The position numbers were made by a program, and so were the translations under genes. A stretch of 60,000 nucleotides of DNA, from contig CAUYUJ010015760.1 of NCBI GenBank assembly GCA_963575745.1, forward strand, positions 460,147 to 520,146. The letters are read 5' to 3'. Below, in pieces: positions 1 to 10,787 of this stretch; the stretch's first letter is position 1; every line of letters begins with the position of its first letter. The notes under the pieces are model-generated. The model searched no databases and was not told the origin of the DNA. It saw only the letters and a program-made list of their open reading frames with translations. The stretch comes from Prorocentrum cordatum (lineage: Eukaryota; Sar; Dinophyceae; Prorocentrales; Prorocentraceae).

Positions 1-32
1 AACATGACCCAAGAGCTTGCCCCACACTATAC

Positions 33-150
33 TTTGCATTGTTTTTTGACAGGGATGGTGGGGGGGAGGGGGGGGCGCATCGGGTTGGCCGCGCATGCTC
101 CAAATGTGGAGGCAAAGTGCGGTTTGCATTGTTGTTTGACAGGGGTGGGG
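33..150. repeat. ~90-bp tandem duplication, G-rich
   Basis: TTTGCATTG-T-TTTGACAGGG followed by a long G run occurs at about 33 and again at about 123. No coding signal is seen. Confidence 0.6.
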
Positions 151-288
151 GGGGGCAGGTCGACATGGTGTCGGCATGGTGCCTGGTTGGCCCCCGGTCG
201 CCTGGGGGAGGGGGTGTATATTGATAGAGAACAATGATCAACCCTTCCCCGAAGGGAAGGAGGGGCAGATGGATGACAAAGCGAATGC

Positions 289-430
289 GCGCGGCGCTGA
301 GGCGAGAGCCACTTTTTGAACACGGCCCGCCCTCCATCCGTGACGTTCCTGCATGTTTGTGAAGACGAGTGTGCGCGGCGCTTTGGAGAGAGCCACATTT
401 TCAAAGTTACCCGCCCTCCAATGTGAAGCT
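289..430. repeat. ~84-bp tandem duplication
   Basis: GCGCGGCGCT...GAGAGCCAC...CCCGCCCTCCA occurs at 289 and again at about 373 with substitutions. It lies in non-coding DNA. Confidence 0.55.
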
Positions 431-3190
431 GCTATCGCCGGTAAGAAAAACTCAAGCAAAACGCCCAGCTCGCCCCTCCGACTGGTTTCGGGGTGCGACA
501 GGGAAGAGTTCTTCAGAAGGACAAGGAATGGAGGGGGGTCCTTCTCCTCCTAGGCTTGACCTCGCAGGGGGTGATTCCAGGGGTGGAGTGGGTTTGGACA
601 GTTCGGCTTTCCCGAGAGGCCACAAACGGCTGGCATTTCAAGTCACCTTGTTGTTTAGGGAGAAGGATGTTCGCAGTACTTTGGTTGTTTTGCCGCGCAG
701 AAGTTCCTCCACTCACTCCTCGCCGCTCCCCCGTCCCTCATATCTCCTCCCTTCCTCCCCTCCTCCCTCCTCCCAGTCCGTGCCAGGGCGGTGCCTTGTA
801 ACTGTTTGTGGCGGTCGAGGTACGGGGGGTAAGCGGGTTAACCAGAGGGACCCCCGCGACACAAGCCTTGCACGGACGACTCTTAGCAAAGAGGATTGCA
901 GAAGGGGGGAGAAGGGACAAGGACGAGGAGGGGCAAAGAGGAGGGAGGGAAGGAATGAGGCAAAGAGTTGAAGCAATCTGGAAGCGAGGGAGGGTGAAAG
1001 AACACGGGTGACAACACAGAGGGCACACATAATGGAAAGTGGGAGGGGCTATTGGATGCATCTGCGCGAAAGTACCGCATGCTTTCGTCACAGCGCTGCA
1101 GGTGGGGAGCCTCGTAGGGGCTGGTCTGGAGGGAGGTCACCGTCCCCGCTGCCCGGATCATCGACGTTTTTTCTTGCGGAAGGCAAGGCGCCTTTGGGGT
1201 TCTGGGCCGGTGCGTTGGGAGGTTCTTGCGCATCGACTTCGCAGAAGGCGACAGCAAGAAAGACATCAAGGGGCATGACATGCACCAGGCGCTGCGCAGC
1301 ACGGTGAGGAGTGGACCCTGTGATATCGTTAGAATGTGAGATATTGAAGATCGCATTCTCACTATCACCATGCAGTTGTTTACCCCAAGAGTTTTGATAC
1401 AAAGATCGCAGCTGCGGCAATGTAACTAGAAATGAAAAGACGCTTCAGGCTCATGCAGGTGCCAAAGCCTGAACTCCCACAACTAATTTTCAAATCTCGA
1501 GCAGTCTTACAGAACCCATACCCAGTTTGAGGAGGAGAACCTCAAAAGGGGGAGCGACGGTGACGCTGTGTCAGCTGCCTGTGGCGCCTCTCGTCCTCAT
1601 CCTTTCTGCTCTGCGCGGTCGTTGGAACGGACCCGCGGCTCTCCAAAACCGTGTCGAATCTTTCGGGAACACATGTCGGTTGACACCTCTTCCTCGGCGG
1701 AAGCTGGCAGAAGGCCAGGGGAGGCAAGCGGAAGCAATGATCTGCCCTCCAAGAGGTGTGAGACGGTTTGACCCATTGGTCTTTGGGACGAGCCGCACTG
1801 CTCCAGAGACACCGTAGAGACCTCTGATCCCCCCCCGGGGCCCGATCATGCGAGTCGAGGGAGGACGTGCTGTGCTTGAGCTGGGCGCCTGCCGCTCGCG
1901 GGTCGTGGATCGCGGCTGCTTTTCGCCCACCCCTCTGTCTCTCCGTCTCCCGTGAGACTTGGGGGAGCTGTCTGCGGGGCTCGGTCCGAGCCGCGCCCGG
2001 GATGGGGCCGCCCAGGGGAGTTCTCTCGTCGTGCGATTTCGTCGCGTGATTTGTGAGTTTTGACGGCGTCGGACATTTCGTCGGTAGCAAATCATGGGAG
2101 TCTCGTGTACGATCGCACTTCCGTCTATAGAGCACATGGACTTGGACAAGTGCCGACTAACCTTTGGTAATCGACAGGATATCGCCGATTGAGCGTCGAT
2201 TAGCGTCGATTAGCGTTTGGCTGCTTAGATTTATCGTTGACTCGCGTCGATTGGTGTCGATTCGCAAGAGCCAGCAAGATGGTACTGGGAGGCTCTCGTG
2301 AGCTGCCACCGAGGATCTTGTGGCCAGGGTCGAGCTCCCAGTAGTTCCTGAGGCCATCCCGCTCTCTCTGTTCTTCTTGGTTCTCTCAGGTCTCCTCGCG
2401 GACTGCTCATGCCAGATGCCTACAGCGGCAAACGCGGGTGGCACTCTGGCCAATGGTCGGTCAGAGCTTTGTTTGCGTTCTCGCGTTCAAGGATGGCTGC
2501 CAAGTCTCAGCTCCTACGTTTAAGCGCTGTGCTAGGGTATTCGCTTAGCTGCATGCTGGGGCAACGGCATAGGGCCCGTCCGCTAGAAACTTTGCGGAGG
2601 CCATCCTGGAGTTGCCGTTGACCTTGGTCAATGGCCATTTTGATTGTAACGTTGGGACATGGGGGGTCTCTGGAATATGCTTGCTGGGTGGAGCGTCATA
2701 CACACCGGCCGACGTGCATACGACGAGATGCGCGCGCTTACAGATACATTGTTCCTTGTAAGTGGGCGGGGCAACGATATGTCCAGAGCTGTGCGTTAGG
2801 GTCTAGTGTATTCGGTGTCAGATCATGAAGTGCACTGGTTGAGAACATCCCGAAGAGTGGCGTGCATGTGTGCATTGGCGCCAAAGGTTTTCGCTCAGTT
2901 GATCCGAGCGATCTCGGCGGCTGCGATAGTCAGGCAAACAGCAAAGGAGCCATCATGTTCGTGAACGGCGGTGGTACGACGAACAGGCGGTTAGAGAGGT
3001 GGACAGGGTTCGTTGCCACGTTCAGTCCATTGGACCGAACAGTTGATTGTAGCAAGATTTTGGACCACTGCGCGATTCGCAATTGCTTCCTATCGTGATC
3101 GCATCCCCAGGTGCCTTTGAAAAAATGAGTCGTCGCCTTCGTCAGCATCGTCATATCTGAAGCGCCGAATTGCATGCCTGTCGGCCTCAG
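431..3190. other. intergenic; no gene recognised
   Basis: Short reading frames occur on both strands but none has a recognisable domain or a consistent coding character. Purine/pyrimidine-biased stretches lie at about 715-960. GTCGATTAGCGTCGATTAGCG direct repeats lie near 2,190-2,215. Around 1,150-1,300 one frame could hold a short exon ending at a GT; this is too weak to call. Confidence 0.5.
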
Positions 3191-3284
3191 TCAGAGTGAG
3201 GGGGCCGAACGGTCATTCATTGTCCCTGGGTGCGTGGATGAAGAAGGAATTCGTGGTGAGAGTTCTGCCTGTTGCGTCGTTGAT

Positions 3285-3382
3285 TTTGTTGTTGGTGTCG
3301 TTGTTCTTGTCGTTGTTGTCGTCGTTGTTGTTGTTGCTGTTGTTGTTGTTGTTGTTGTTGTTGTCGTTGTCCTTGTTTTTTT

Positions 3383-3415
<33 letters not shown>

Positions 3416-3474
3416 TTGTTGGTGTTGTTGTTGTTGTTGTTGTTGGTGCTGTTGTTGTTGGTGTTGTTGTTGTT
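3285..3474 (+). repeat. (TTG/GTT)n microsatellite
   Basis: About 190 bp of interrupted GTT repeats with occasional C substitutions. The low-complexity reading frames here are not genes. Confidence 0.9.
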
Positions 3475-4189
3475 GAACATTATTACTTCTAAAGAATAAT
3501 TATTGTTGGGGCCCCTGGTGCACGGCCCCCTCGCCGCGCCTAGGCCGCAGCCATGTTTTCATCATTTTCGTGAGGAAGTCTCCGGCAAAACGGGTTGGTC
3601 CGGATCCGGTTGTTTTGTTCCCCCCCGCTTTCCCAAAAAATTTCAAGAATCCATTGCAAAAACGTAAAGTGGACATTCGCGCGCGCAAGACGAAATCCTT
3701 CCAAAACCTTAGTTTTCGTAGCGATTTTAACATAAAAACATCAAAAAACCAATGGTTTTTCAACAAAAAAATGTCAAAATTTCATCCCGCGCGCTCTTGC
3801 GGATTCGTAGGAAACCCAACACTTTTTAAACATTTCTGTCAAACGGGCTTTTGCGAGCAACTTTTTCGAACTTCTGCAACAACGGTTGCGCACCTGCCAG
3901 GGCCATCATCCCTGTCAAATAATACCATGCGGGACACATTCGTTTTTTCTTCGCGCGCGCACGCCGTCGTCGTCGGCCGCGGGGCCCTGAATAGTAGCCA
4001 CGGTCGTCCGCATGCCACGAAGTGAAGTGTCCGAACGTCATAGGGCGGGAAGCTGGGTGTGGGTGGTGGCGAAGAGTCGTTTGGAAATTTGGTAGAGCTT
4101 GAACCGGCCCCCCCACAAAGTGGGGGTATTGCCCGCCTCCTATGAAAACCCTGGCACTGGTGAGAACGGAGTGTCCCCACGTGCTAGTA

Positions 4190-4240
<51 letters not shown>
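3475..4240 (+). repeat. nested unit 1
   Basis: It starts with an imperfect palindrome (TTCTAAAGAA core) and GTTGGGGCCCCTGGTGC. It contains an A/T-rich middle (CCAAAACCTTAG, AACCAATGGTTTTT) and a G-rich end with the hairpin CCCCCACAAAGTGGGGG. It ends in about 54 bp of (TTG)n. About 415 bp (3,775-4,190) recurs essentially identically 810 bp downstream in unit 2. Confidence 0.85.
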
Positions 4241-5008
4241 GAACATTATTACTTCTAAAGAATAATTATTGTTGGGCCCCTGGTGCACGCCCCCCCGCCG
4301 CGCCTAGGCCGCAGCCTCATTTTCATCATTTTCGTGAGGAAGTCTCAGGCAAAACGGGTTGGTCCGGATCCGGTTGTGTTGTTACGATCGGTTTTCCCTT
4401 GCAAAAAATAAGCTAAAGTGGACATTTCTTGTTCTAACATAACCAAACTTCAAGAATCCCTTGCAAAAAATAAGGTAAAGTGGACATTCGCGCGCGCAAG
4501 ACGAAATCCTTCCAAAACCTTAGTTTTCGTAGCGATTTTAACATAAAAACATCAAAAAACCAATGGTTTTTCAAAAAAAAATGTCAAAATTTCATCCCGC
4601 GCGCTCTTGCGGATTCGTAGGAAACCCAACACTTTTTAAACATTTCTGTCAAACGGGCTTTTGCGAGCAACTTTTTCGAACTTCTGCAACAACGGTTGCG
4701 CACCTGCCAGGGCCATCATCCCTGTCAAATAATACCATGCGGGACACATTCGTTTTTTCTTCGCGCGCGCACGCCGTCGTCGTCGGCCGCGGGGCCCTGA
4801 ATAGTAGCCACGGTCGTCCGCATGCCACGAAGTGAAGTGTCCGAACGTCATAGGGCGGGAAGCTGGGTGTGGGTGGTGGCGAAGAGTCGTTTGGAAATTT
4901 GGTAGAGCTTGAACCGGCCCCCCCACAAAGTGGGGGTATTGCCCGCCTCCTATGAAAACCCTGGCACTGGTGAGAACGGAGTGTCCCCACGTGCTAGTAA
5001 TTGTTGTT
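4241..5008 (+). repeat. nested unit 2
   Basis: Same order as unit 1, but with an extra ~90 bp carrying a second copy of the AAAGTGGACATT segment. Its last 415 bp match unit 1 almost exactly, which points to recent duplication or gene conversion. Its TTG tail is only three repeats. Confidence 0.85.
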
Positions 5009-6017
5009 GAACATTATTACTTCTAAAGAATAATTATTGTTGGGACCCCTGGTGCGCGACCCCCCTCCAAAACCTAGGCCGCAGCTACATTTTCATCATT
5101 TTTTAGCGAAAGCTTCAGAAAAGTGAATTATTACCGGATCCGGTTGTTTTGTTGTACTCCGTTTTCCCTTGCAAAAAACACTATAAAATGAAAATTCTTG
5201 TTCTTACTTGATCAAATTGCAAGAATCCCTTGCAAAAAATAAGGTAAAGTGGACATTCGTGCGCGCAAGACGAAATCCTTCCAAAACCTTAGGTTTCGTA
5301 ACGATTTTAACATAAAAACATCAAAAACCCAATGGTTTTTTAAGAAAAAATTGTCAAAATGTTCTTCCGCGCGCTCTTGCGGATTCGTAGGAAAACCAAC
5401 ACTTTTTAAACAATTCTGTCAAACGGGCTTTTGCGAGCAACTTTTTCGAACTTCTGCGACAACGGTTGCGCACCTGCCAGGGCCATCATCCCTGTCAAAT
5501 AATACCATGCGGGACACATTCGTTTTTTCTTCGCGCGCGCACGCCGAAATCTACAAAAACCATTGGGTTTTTAAGAATGTTAGCACCGCGCATCATAAAA
5601 TCACACGAATCGCACCGTAGCTCTCCTCTGGCTCTCTGTCTTGCTCTCTCTCTCTCTCTCTGTCTCTCTGTCTTGCTCTCTCTCTCTCTCTGTCTTGCTC
5701 TCTCTATGTCATGCGCAACGAATGCACGATGCGGGGCACATGCGGGGCCCAAACAAGTGATCAACCTCTGCGGGTGTGTACTCCACGCCAGTGTAGTATC
5801 CACGATCGTCCGCGCGCCACGAAGTGAAGTGTCCTGACGTCATAGGGCGGGAAGCTGGGTGTGGGTGGTTCCCTAGAGTCGTGTGGATGTTTGGTAGAGC
5901 TTGCATTGCCCCCCCACGAAGTGGGGGTATTGGCTGGCGTCGCATGAAAACCCTGGCACTGGGGAGAACACTGAGCGTTCGGGTGAAATGATTGTTGTTG
6001 TTGTTGTTGTTGTTGTT
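5009..6017 (+). repeat. nested unit 3 (diverged, with CT tract)
   Basis: A more diverged copy. After the shared AATAATACCATGCGGGACAC segment it carries an insertion with an interrupted (CT)n tract at about 5,638-5,706, then returns to the shared 3' part including the CCCCC-CACGAAGTG-GGGG hairpin. It ends in (TTG)n. Confidence 0.8.
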
Positions 6018-6322
6018 GAACATTATTTATTCGAAAGAATAATTATTGTTGGGCCCCCTGGTGCGCGCCCCCCCTGCGCCGCCTAGGCCGCAGCTACATT
6101 TTCATCATTTTCGTGAGGAAGCCTCAGAAAAAAGGGTGTGTACAGGATCCGGTTGTTTTGTTGTAATCCGCTTTCCCTTGCAAAAAACAATAGAAAATGA
6201 CATTTCTTGTTCTAATATAATCAAATTTCAAGAATCCCTTGCAAAAAATAAGGTAAAGTGGACATTCGCGCGCGCAAGACGAAATCCTTCCAAAACCTTA
6301 GTGTTCGCAACGATTTTAACAT

Positions 6323-6361
<39 letters not shown>

Positions 6362-7005
6362 AATGGTTTTTCAACAAAAAATTGTCAAAATCTCATCCCG
6401 CGCGCTCTTGCGGATTCGTAGGAAACCCAACACTTTTTAAACATTTCTGTCAAACGGGCTTTTGCGAGCAACTTTTTCGAACTTCTGCGACAACGGTTGC
6501 GCACCTGCCAGGGCCATCATCCCTGTCAAATAATACCATGCGGGACACATTCGTTTTTTCTTCGCGCGCGCACGCCGAAATCTCTTGTGTATTCCCACAT
6601 CCCTCAGGAATTTGCCCAAAAGATGTGATCAACTATCTTGTGAGTACGTATCATGTGTATCATGTGTATCATGTACCATATGCATCATATGCAACAGATG
6701 TTCTGTGGAAGGCTTAACAACTTCTGTGGGTTAACAAGGCTTAACAACTTCTGTGGGTGTACGAACGTAGGCTTAACAACTTCTGTGGGTGTGTACTCCA
6801 CGCCAGTGTAGTAGCCACGGTCGTCCGCAGGCCACGAAGTGAAGTGTCCGAACGTCATAGGGCGGGAAGCTGGGTGTGGGTGGTGGCGAAGAGTCGTGTG
6901 GATATTTGGTAGAGCTTGCACTGCCCCCCCACAAAGTGGGGGTATTGGCTGGCGTCGCATGAAAACCCTGGCACTGGTGAGAACACTGAGCGTTCGGGTA
7001 AAGTG

Positions 7006-7067
<62 letters not shown>
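6018..7067 (+). repeat. nested unit 4 with poly-A tract
   Basis: The fourth copy holds a pure A tract of about 30 bases at 6,329-6,359 where the other units read ACATAAAAACATC. A TATCATGTG-rich insert and three copies of GGCTTAACAACTTCTGTGGG lie at 6,640-6,800. It ends in about 60 bp of pure (TTG)n. Confidence 0.8.
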
Positions 7068-7069
<2 letters not shown>

Positions 7070-7079
7070 GTTGTCGTCG

Positions 7080-7592
7080 TGCCACCCTCGACCCACCCGC
7101 GACCTACCTCGCGACCCACCTCGCGACCCACCCCGCGACCCACCCCGCGACCCACCCCGCGACCCAACCCGCGACCCACCCCGCGACCCACCCGCGACCC
7201 ACCCCGCGACCCACCCGCGACCCACCCCGCGACCCACCTGCGACCCACCCCTCGACCCACCCGCGACCCACTCCGCGAACCATCCGCGACCCAACCCGCG
7301 GCCCACCCCGCGACCCAACCCGCGACCCACACCGCGACCCACCCTGAAGTGAGGAAAAAACACCCGCACCCGACAATAGACTTTTACTAAAACGGCCTTG
7401 GGCGTTGACTAAACAGCCCTATCCTGCTCGATTCATTCCTTGTGTGCGTTTACTAAACGGCTTCGCTTGCCGGGATGATTATTATGGGGTGGACCTTCTG
7501 CCTTCTACACCCGCGACCCACCCGTGACCCACCCGCGACTCACCCGCGACCTACCCCGCGACCCACCCGCGATCCACCCGCGACCTACCCAC
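7080..7592 (+). repeat. CCGCGACCCA minisatellite, two blocks
   Basis: An array of about 11-bp monomers of the type CCCGCGACCCA fills 7,080-7,345 and resumes at 7,501-7,592 after a ~155-bp interruption. Every strand and frame reads as low-complexity protein, so none is annotated as a gene. A shorter array of the same monomer lies at 55,449-55,500. Confidence 0.9.
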
Positions 7593-7904
7593 ATTGGTTT
7601 AATGAAAAAATCGGCGCTTGCGGCGGGCTCGTTGTATAATTGGTGAAACTTTGGCGCCTGCTTCGGGCTTCTCCAGAGTCTCGCAGCCTGCCGACGTCCC
7701 CACCGCCCCCTCACTCTTATCCGCATCTGCGGGGTGCTACCTACCGTTACTTTTGCCAGCCGCAGTTTCCGGTGTTCACATGTTCACAGATGCGAATTGC
7801 AAAGTCAGTTGGACATGGCTATTATTTGGATTGGCTCGCTGCATCCTGTGGCTTAGCTATCTAATGCCCTTGGGCCCATCCCGACACCGTGCCTGTGTTG
7901 TGGG

Positions 7905-8435
7905 TCAGAGTTCTCGGGGATGCTTCTCAGGGTCTCTTCGGAGCGCTCGATGGAGCCTATTGGGGGCAGTTTTAGGACCTCTTGGGAGCCTCTTCGGGGC
8001 TTCTTGGGAGCCTCCTCTTGGGCCGTTTAGGTGGTCCTCGTGGAGGCCTTGGGCCGTCTTGCGGCGATCTTGGGGGCTTCGAGGGCCGTCTAGGAGCGTC
8101 GGGAAGCCGAAAAGGCGAGACAGTCACAACCTGTCAAACTTCTAAGGAAGATCCATGGTTTGGGCCTCTTGGGACCCTCTTCGGAGACCTCTTGGAGGCC
8201 TCTTGGGGCGTCGCGGAGGCCTCCTGGACCGTCTGAGGGCCATCTTGTGCGTCTTGGGCCGACCTCTGGGCGTATCGGGAGCCTTGGGCCCGAAAAGCGA
8301 CTGCGGGAAACCGCTTGGGAGCCCAGAGTAACCGCGGCATTATCGTTTAAACCGTCAGTATTGAGGACAGAGTCATAGAGAAGTGGGCAAAGGACCTGAG
8401 GACGCGCCAACTCCGTACCCAGCGGTACGGTGCCG
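7905..8435 (+). repeat. degenerate CTTGGGGGCCTC minisatellite, locus 1
   Basis: Degenerate repeats built on TCTTGGGxGCCTCTTGG or GGCCGTCTTGGGG. The block includes an internal CCGAAAAGGCGAGA and ends in ATTGAGGAC...CGCCAACTC...GGTACGGTGCCG. Related blocks with the same internal or end motifs lie at 31,245-32,015 and 41,510-41,830, so this is a dispersed family rather than a private array. Confidence 0.7.
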
Positions 8436-8514
8436 ACTTCATGAGGGATGCAATTTGAGTTATGTTATACTGAGCCCTCGTAGCGGTGCCGAAACAGGGA
8501 AAACACATACGTTT

Positions 8515-8571
8515 CTGCGTTCGTTGATGTGTGTGCTTATGTGTGTGTGTGTGTGTTTGTTGTGTGTGTCC
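8515..8571 (+). repeat. (TG)n microsatellite
   Basis: Interrupted GT repeats directly before dispersed repeat A. Confidence 0.85.
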
Positions 8572-8572
8572 T

Positions 8573-8766
8573 TCAAGGCGATATTTGGGATCCTGAGCGG
8601 CGGCAGGCGAAAGCCTGAGACCCGTTCCGTTGTCCTGCACCACTAAGCCATTCGGGGTTCGATGTGCATCGAAGGACCACCAGCGCTTCCTTGAGCGTCC
8701 ATGCGGAAGAGCGGGTTCCCCTGGGCTCGACCTCGAGCCACACGCGCCCACGGGAGAGAAAATGTG
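8573..8766 (+). repeat. dispersed repeat A, copy 1
   Basis: CAAGGCGATATTTGGGATCC through CGCGCCCACGGGAGAGAA recurs at 22,698-22,838 with few differences. Copy 1 has about 50 extra bases in the middle, containing GGGGTTCGATGTG. A (TG)n tract sits upstream here but downstream in copy 2. Confidence 0.8.
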
Positions 8767-9413
8767 TCCCTCCGCGCTGGGACAAAATACAGCGCAATAG
8801 GGTCAGACTCCACATACTAGTGAAGCCGTCATCCGCGAATCCTGCCAGCACGGGCTCTTGGGCACACACCTGGTGGATTGGGGAGAAGGTATTGGCCCTC
8901 GGCGGGGAGGGGGATTGTTCCTGAGGACTGAAAACAGAGACAGAGCGGTTCCGCCCGGGCTCAAGTCAAAGAGGATCTCTGCTCACGAGCCCATCAACCG
9001 ACCACCCAAGGTCGGGATCGGTACACAAAAAGTGCCGAACGCACTGCCCCAAGGCGCACCTGAATGCGTCGAAAGCGCACGGGAGAAGGTCCTTGTTTTT
9101 TTGAGGGAGGGGAGCGGGGAGGAAGAGAAGAAAAAGGCGGAGTTGAACAAACAAGGGATGCAAAAGGAAACCTCATCCTGGCTTATCGTCCGAAAGCGGG
9201 ACTGACGCCTGCAACGACAACCTGCCCGTTGATTCCCATTGTTGAGAATCCTGCAATGATACGACCTGCAATTGTTCTGGGTAGAAGTCGGGAACAGGAG
9301 TGGGGCCGCTGGCCCAGTCAGAACACGATATTCTTACCTAAGTGCGAACATGAACTCTGATACGGGCGAACCACATCCAACATACTTCACGAACTATAGC
9401 CGAATATCACCCC
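8767..9413. other. intergenic; no gene recognised
   Basis: Short reading frames only, with no domain seen. It separates dispersed repeat A from the left LTR remnant. Confidence 0.5.
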
Positions 9414-9473
9414 GATCAGATATGCGTCCTCTTACGTGCCTGTCTGCAGCCATCTCGGCAAAACAATTTCTCA
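9414..9473 (+). repeat. left LTR remnant of the copia element
   Basis: GATCAGATATGCG...CTTACGTGCCTG...ATCTCGGCAAAACAATTTCTCA matches 16,085-16,136 apart from an 8-base insertion and a few substitutions. It ends in CA, as LTRs usually do. No homology is seen further upstream. Confidence 0.6.
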
Positions 9474-9486
9474 TGGTAGCGAGAGC
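9474..9486 (+). promoter_or_regulatory. candidate primer-binding site
   Basis: TGGTAGCGAGAGC begins at the base after the left LTR remnant. TGG complements the CCA end of tRNAs. The rest resembles the complement of an initiator-Met tRNA 3' end (TGGTAGCAGAGG type) with one extra base. The primer identity is an inference. Confidence 0.5.
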
Positions 9487-9701
9487 TAGCCTACCCCCTT
9501 CCCGCGGGGCAGCTAAGCCGGAGGCCATAGCTGGGAGCTTCGAGCTGGTGAGCTTGCCAGACGAGCAGGACCACAGGAGGGCGCCGCTGATCGACTGCTG
9601 GGCCTTGGGGACGGGCCGATTCCTCCGCCTCAAGTTCGAGCGCAGGATCTGGGCCCACCTCAGGCAGTGGTTGAGGCAGATCCGAGAACGGGGCATCGAG
9701 G

Positions 9702-10049
9702 ATGACGGAGCAGCGCGTGGCAGCGCTGGAGCAGATGGTCGCCGAGCTGCGCGACGCGAATCTTCAGCTTCGAGGCGTGCTTCAGGAGCAGCGCGCGAAT
9801 GCGCAGCAGCAGGCAGCAGCAGCAACTCGACTTATGTTGCGGGTGGCGGTGGACACCACGCGGCTCACGGGCAAGCCGAAGAATTTCAACGGCAGAGAGG
9901 ATGATTGGCATCAGTGGCCGACCACGACCAGACCTTACGCAGGCGCCATCAGCGAGCGCCTCCTCTTATTGATGGACGCGGCCGAGACCGCCGAGAATGC
10001 AACCAACGCGTCGCTCGAGAATGGCCAGGACAAGGAGCTCAGCACACAA
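9702..10049 (+). pseudogene. copia gag, N-terminal part
   Basis: This opens with an ATG and a heptad-like coiled-coil stretch (VAALEQMVAELRDANLQLRG). The motif GKPKNFNGREDDWHQW follows, characteristic of dinoflagellate copia gag proteins. Gag packages element RNA in cytoplasmic particles. The reading frame is intact until STQ at 10,041-10,049. There it runs into a 241-bp foreign insertion, and gag resumes in another frame at 10,291. Confidence 0.75.
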
Positions 10050-10290
10050 TCGGGAGCCAGGAGACGGGGGTCATTGCAAACGGGGGTCAGCCAGGGCGCC
10101 AGATCCTGCAGGATGCTGCGAAGACCCCCTCTGGCTGACCCAAGTCAGCGAGCCGTTCGTGGCCGCGAGGCGGCCGCACATATTGGCTGATCCGGGTTTG
10201 CGAGGACCTGCGTTGCAGTTTTTTCCTGCATTTCAGTTTTTGGTTTCCTGCTGACCCGGGTCTGGATTGACCCGGGCCAGAAGATCCCCG
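10050..10290. mobile_element. MITE-like insertion inside gag
   Basis: 241 bp with no coding potential interrupt gag. The ends form imperfect ~40-bp terminal inverted repeats that share CGGG at the outer end and GGGTCAG at the inner end. Gag codons ACACAA (10,044-10,049) and ACGCAG (10,291-10,296), both Thr-Gln, flank the insert as a probable 6-bp target duplication with two silent differences. Related copies lie near 36,080-36,222 and 37,760-37,939. The insertion plus duplication adds 247 bp and shifts the frame. Confidence 0.7.
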
Positions 10291-10787
10291 ACGCAGTTGC
10301 ACTACATTTTCGCCGTGCCCCTAGAGGGCAAGGCGGCGGACAAGGTCACCCTGGCCGGGCGAGGGCAAGGACTCTTGCTCTGGCGGCAGCTCACAGATCA
10401 GCATGGGGCGAAGGCGGCGACACCCGCGATGGGATTGTTCCAGCAGGTGCTGAGTCTCGGTTTCGAGCCGGATGGTCTGCTACATCAGCTGGAGCGCTTC
10501 GAGAAGATCATCCAGCAGTACGAGCATGCGTCTGAGGAGCAGATCGACGGTGAGCTCCGCACGGGCATCCTGATCAAGAATATCAAGCAGGAGGACATCG
10601 CCAAGCACCTGGCCACGAGCTCAGACCGGCGCGACAGCTACGACATGATCCGAGAGGAGACTGCTGGAATCTACCGGACCAAAAAGTACCTTGCCCAAGG
10701 ACCAGTCCCCATAGATGTCGGTTCGGTCGACGCCAAGCCGCGCTGCGACATCTGCGGCGAGACTGGGCACCTTCGACGGGAATGATG
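10291..10787 (+). pseudogene. copia gag, C-terminal part with truncated zinc knuckle
   Basis: Gag continues with LHYIFAVPLEGKAADKVTLA and GQGLLLWRQL, a core typical of the retrotransposon gag family. Later comes the start of a CCHC zinc knuckle, CDICGETGHLRRE. In CX2CX4HX4C the next residue should be Cys, but the codon is TGA (10,785-10,787), a one-base change from TGC. A Gly/Lys/Arg-rich, low-complexity linker follows in other frames up to about 11,200. RNA binding by the knuckle would be lost. Confidence 0.75.

Larger units (their letters stand above)
3195..7750. repeat. composite (TTG)n locus with four nested units
   Basis: The block starts with GGGGGCCGAACGGTCATTCA and runs into an imperfect (TTG/GTT)n tract. 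Four related units of 0.77-1.05 kb follow, each beginning GAACATTATT...AGAATAATTATTGTTGG and ending in (TTG)n. After the last (TTG)n tract comes a CCGCGACCCA minisatellite and a unique tail (about 7,600-7,745). The same head, TTG tract, minisatellite and tail occur without the units at 55,246-55,650, so the units look like later insertions or amplifications inside the microsatellite. Confidence 0.8.

Noticed and set aside
1150-1310. Possible exon RIDFAEGDSKKDIKGHDMHQ followed by a GT
   Set aside because: One short segment with charged composition; no second exon, domain or convincing acceptor was found.
3285-3480. Long Val/Leu, Cys or Asn/Gln-rich reading frames over the TTG tract
   Set aside because: They are direct readings of a trinucleotide repeat in different frames and strands.
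7080-7345. CCGCGACCCA array as a CRISPR-like repeat
   Set aside because: Units are about 11 bp, contiguous and without unique spacers; it is a minisatellite in a eukaryotic context.
8650-8700. Possible tRNA gene around GGGGTTCGATGTG
   Set aside because: No cloverleaf stems, anticodon loop or A box could be drawn around it.
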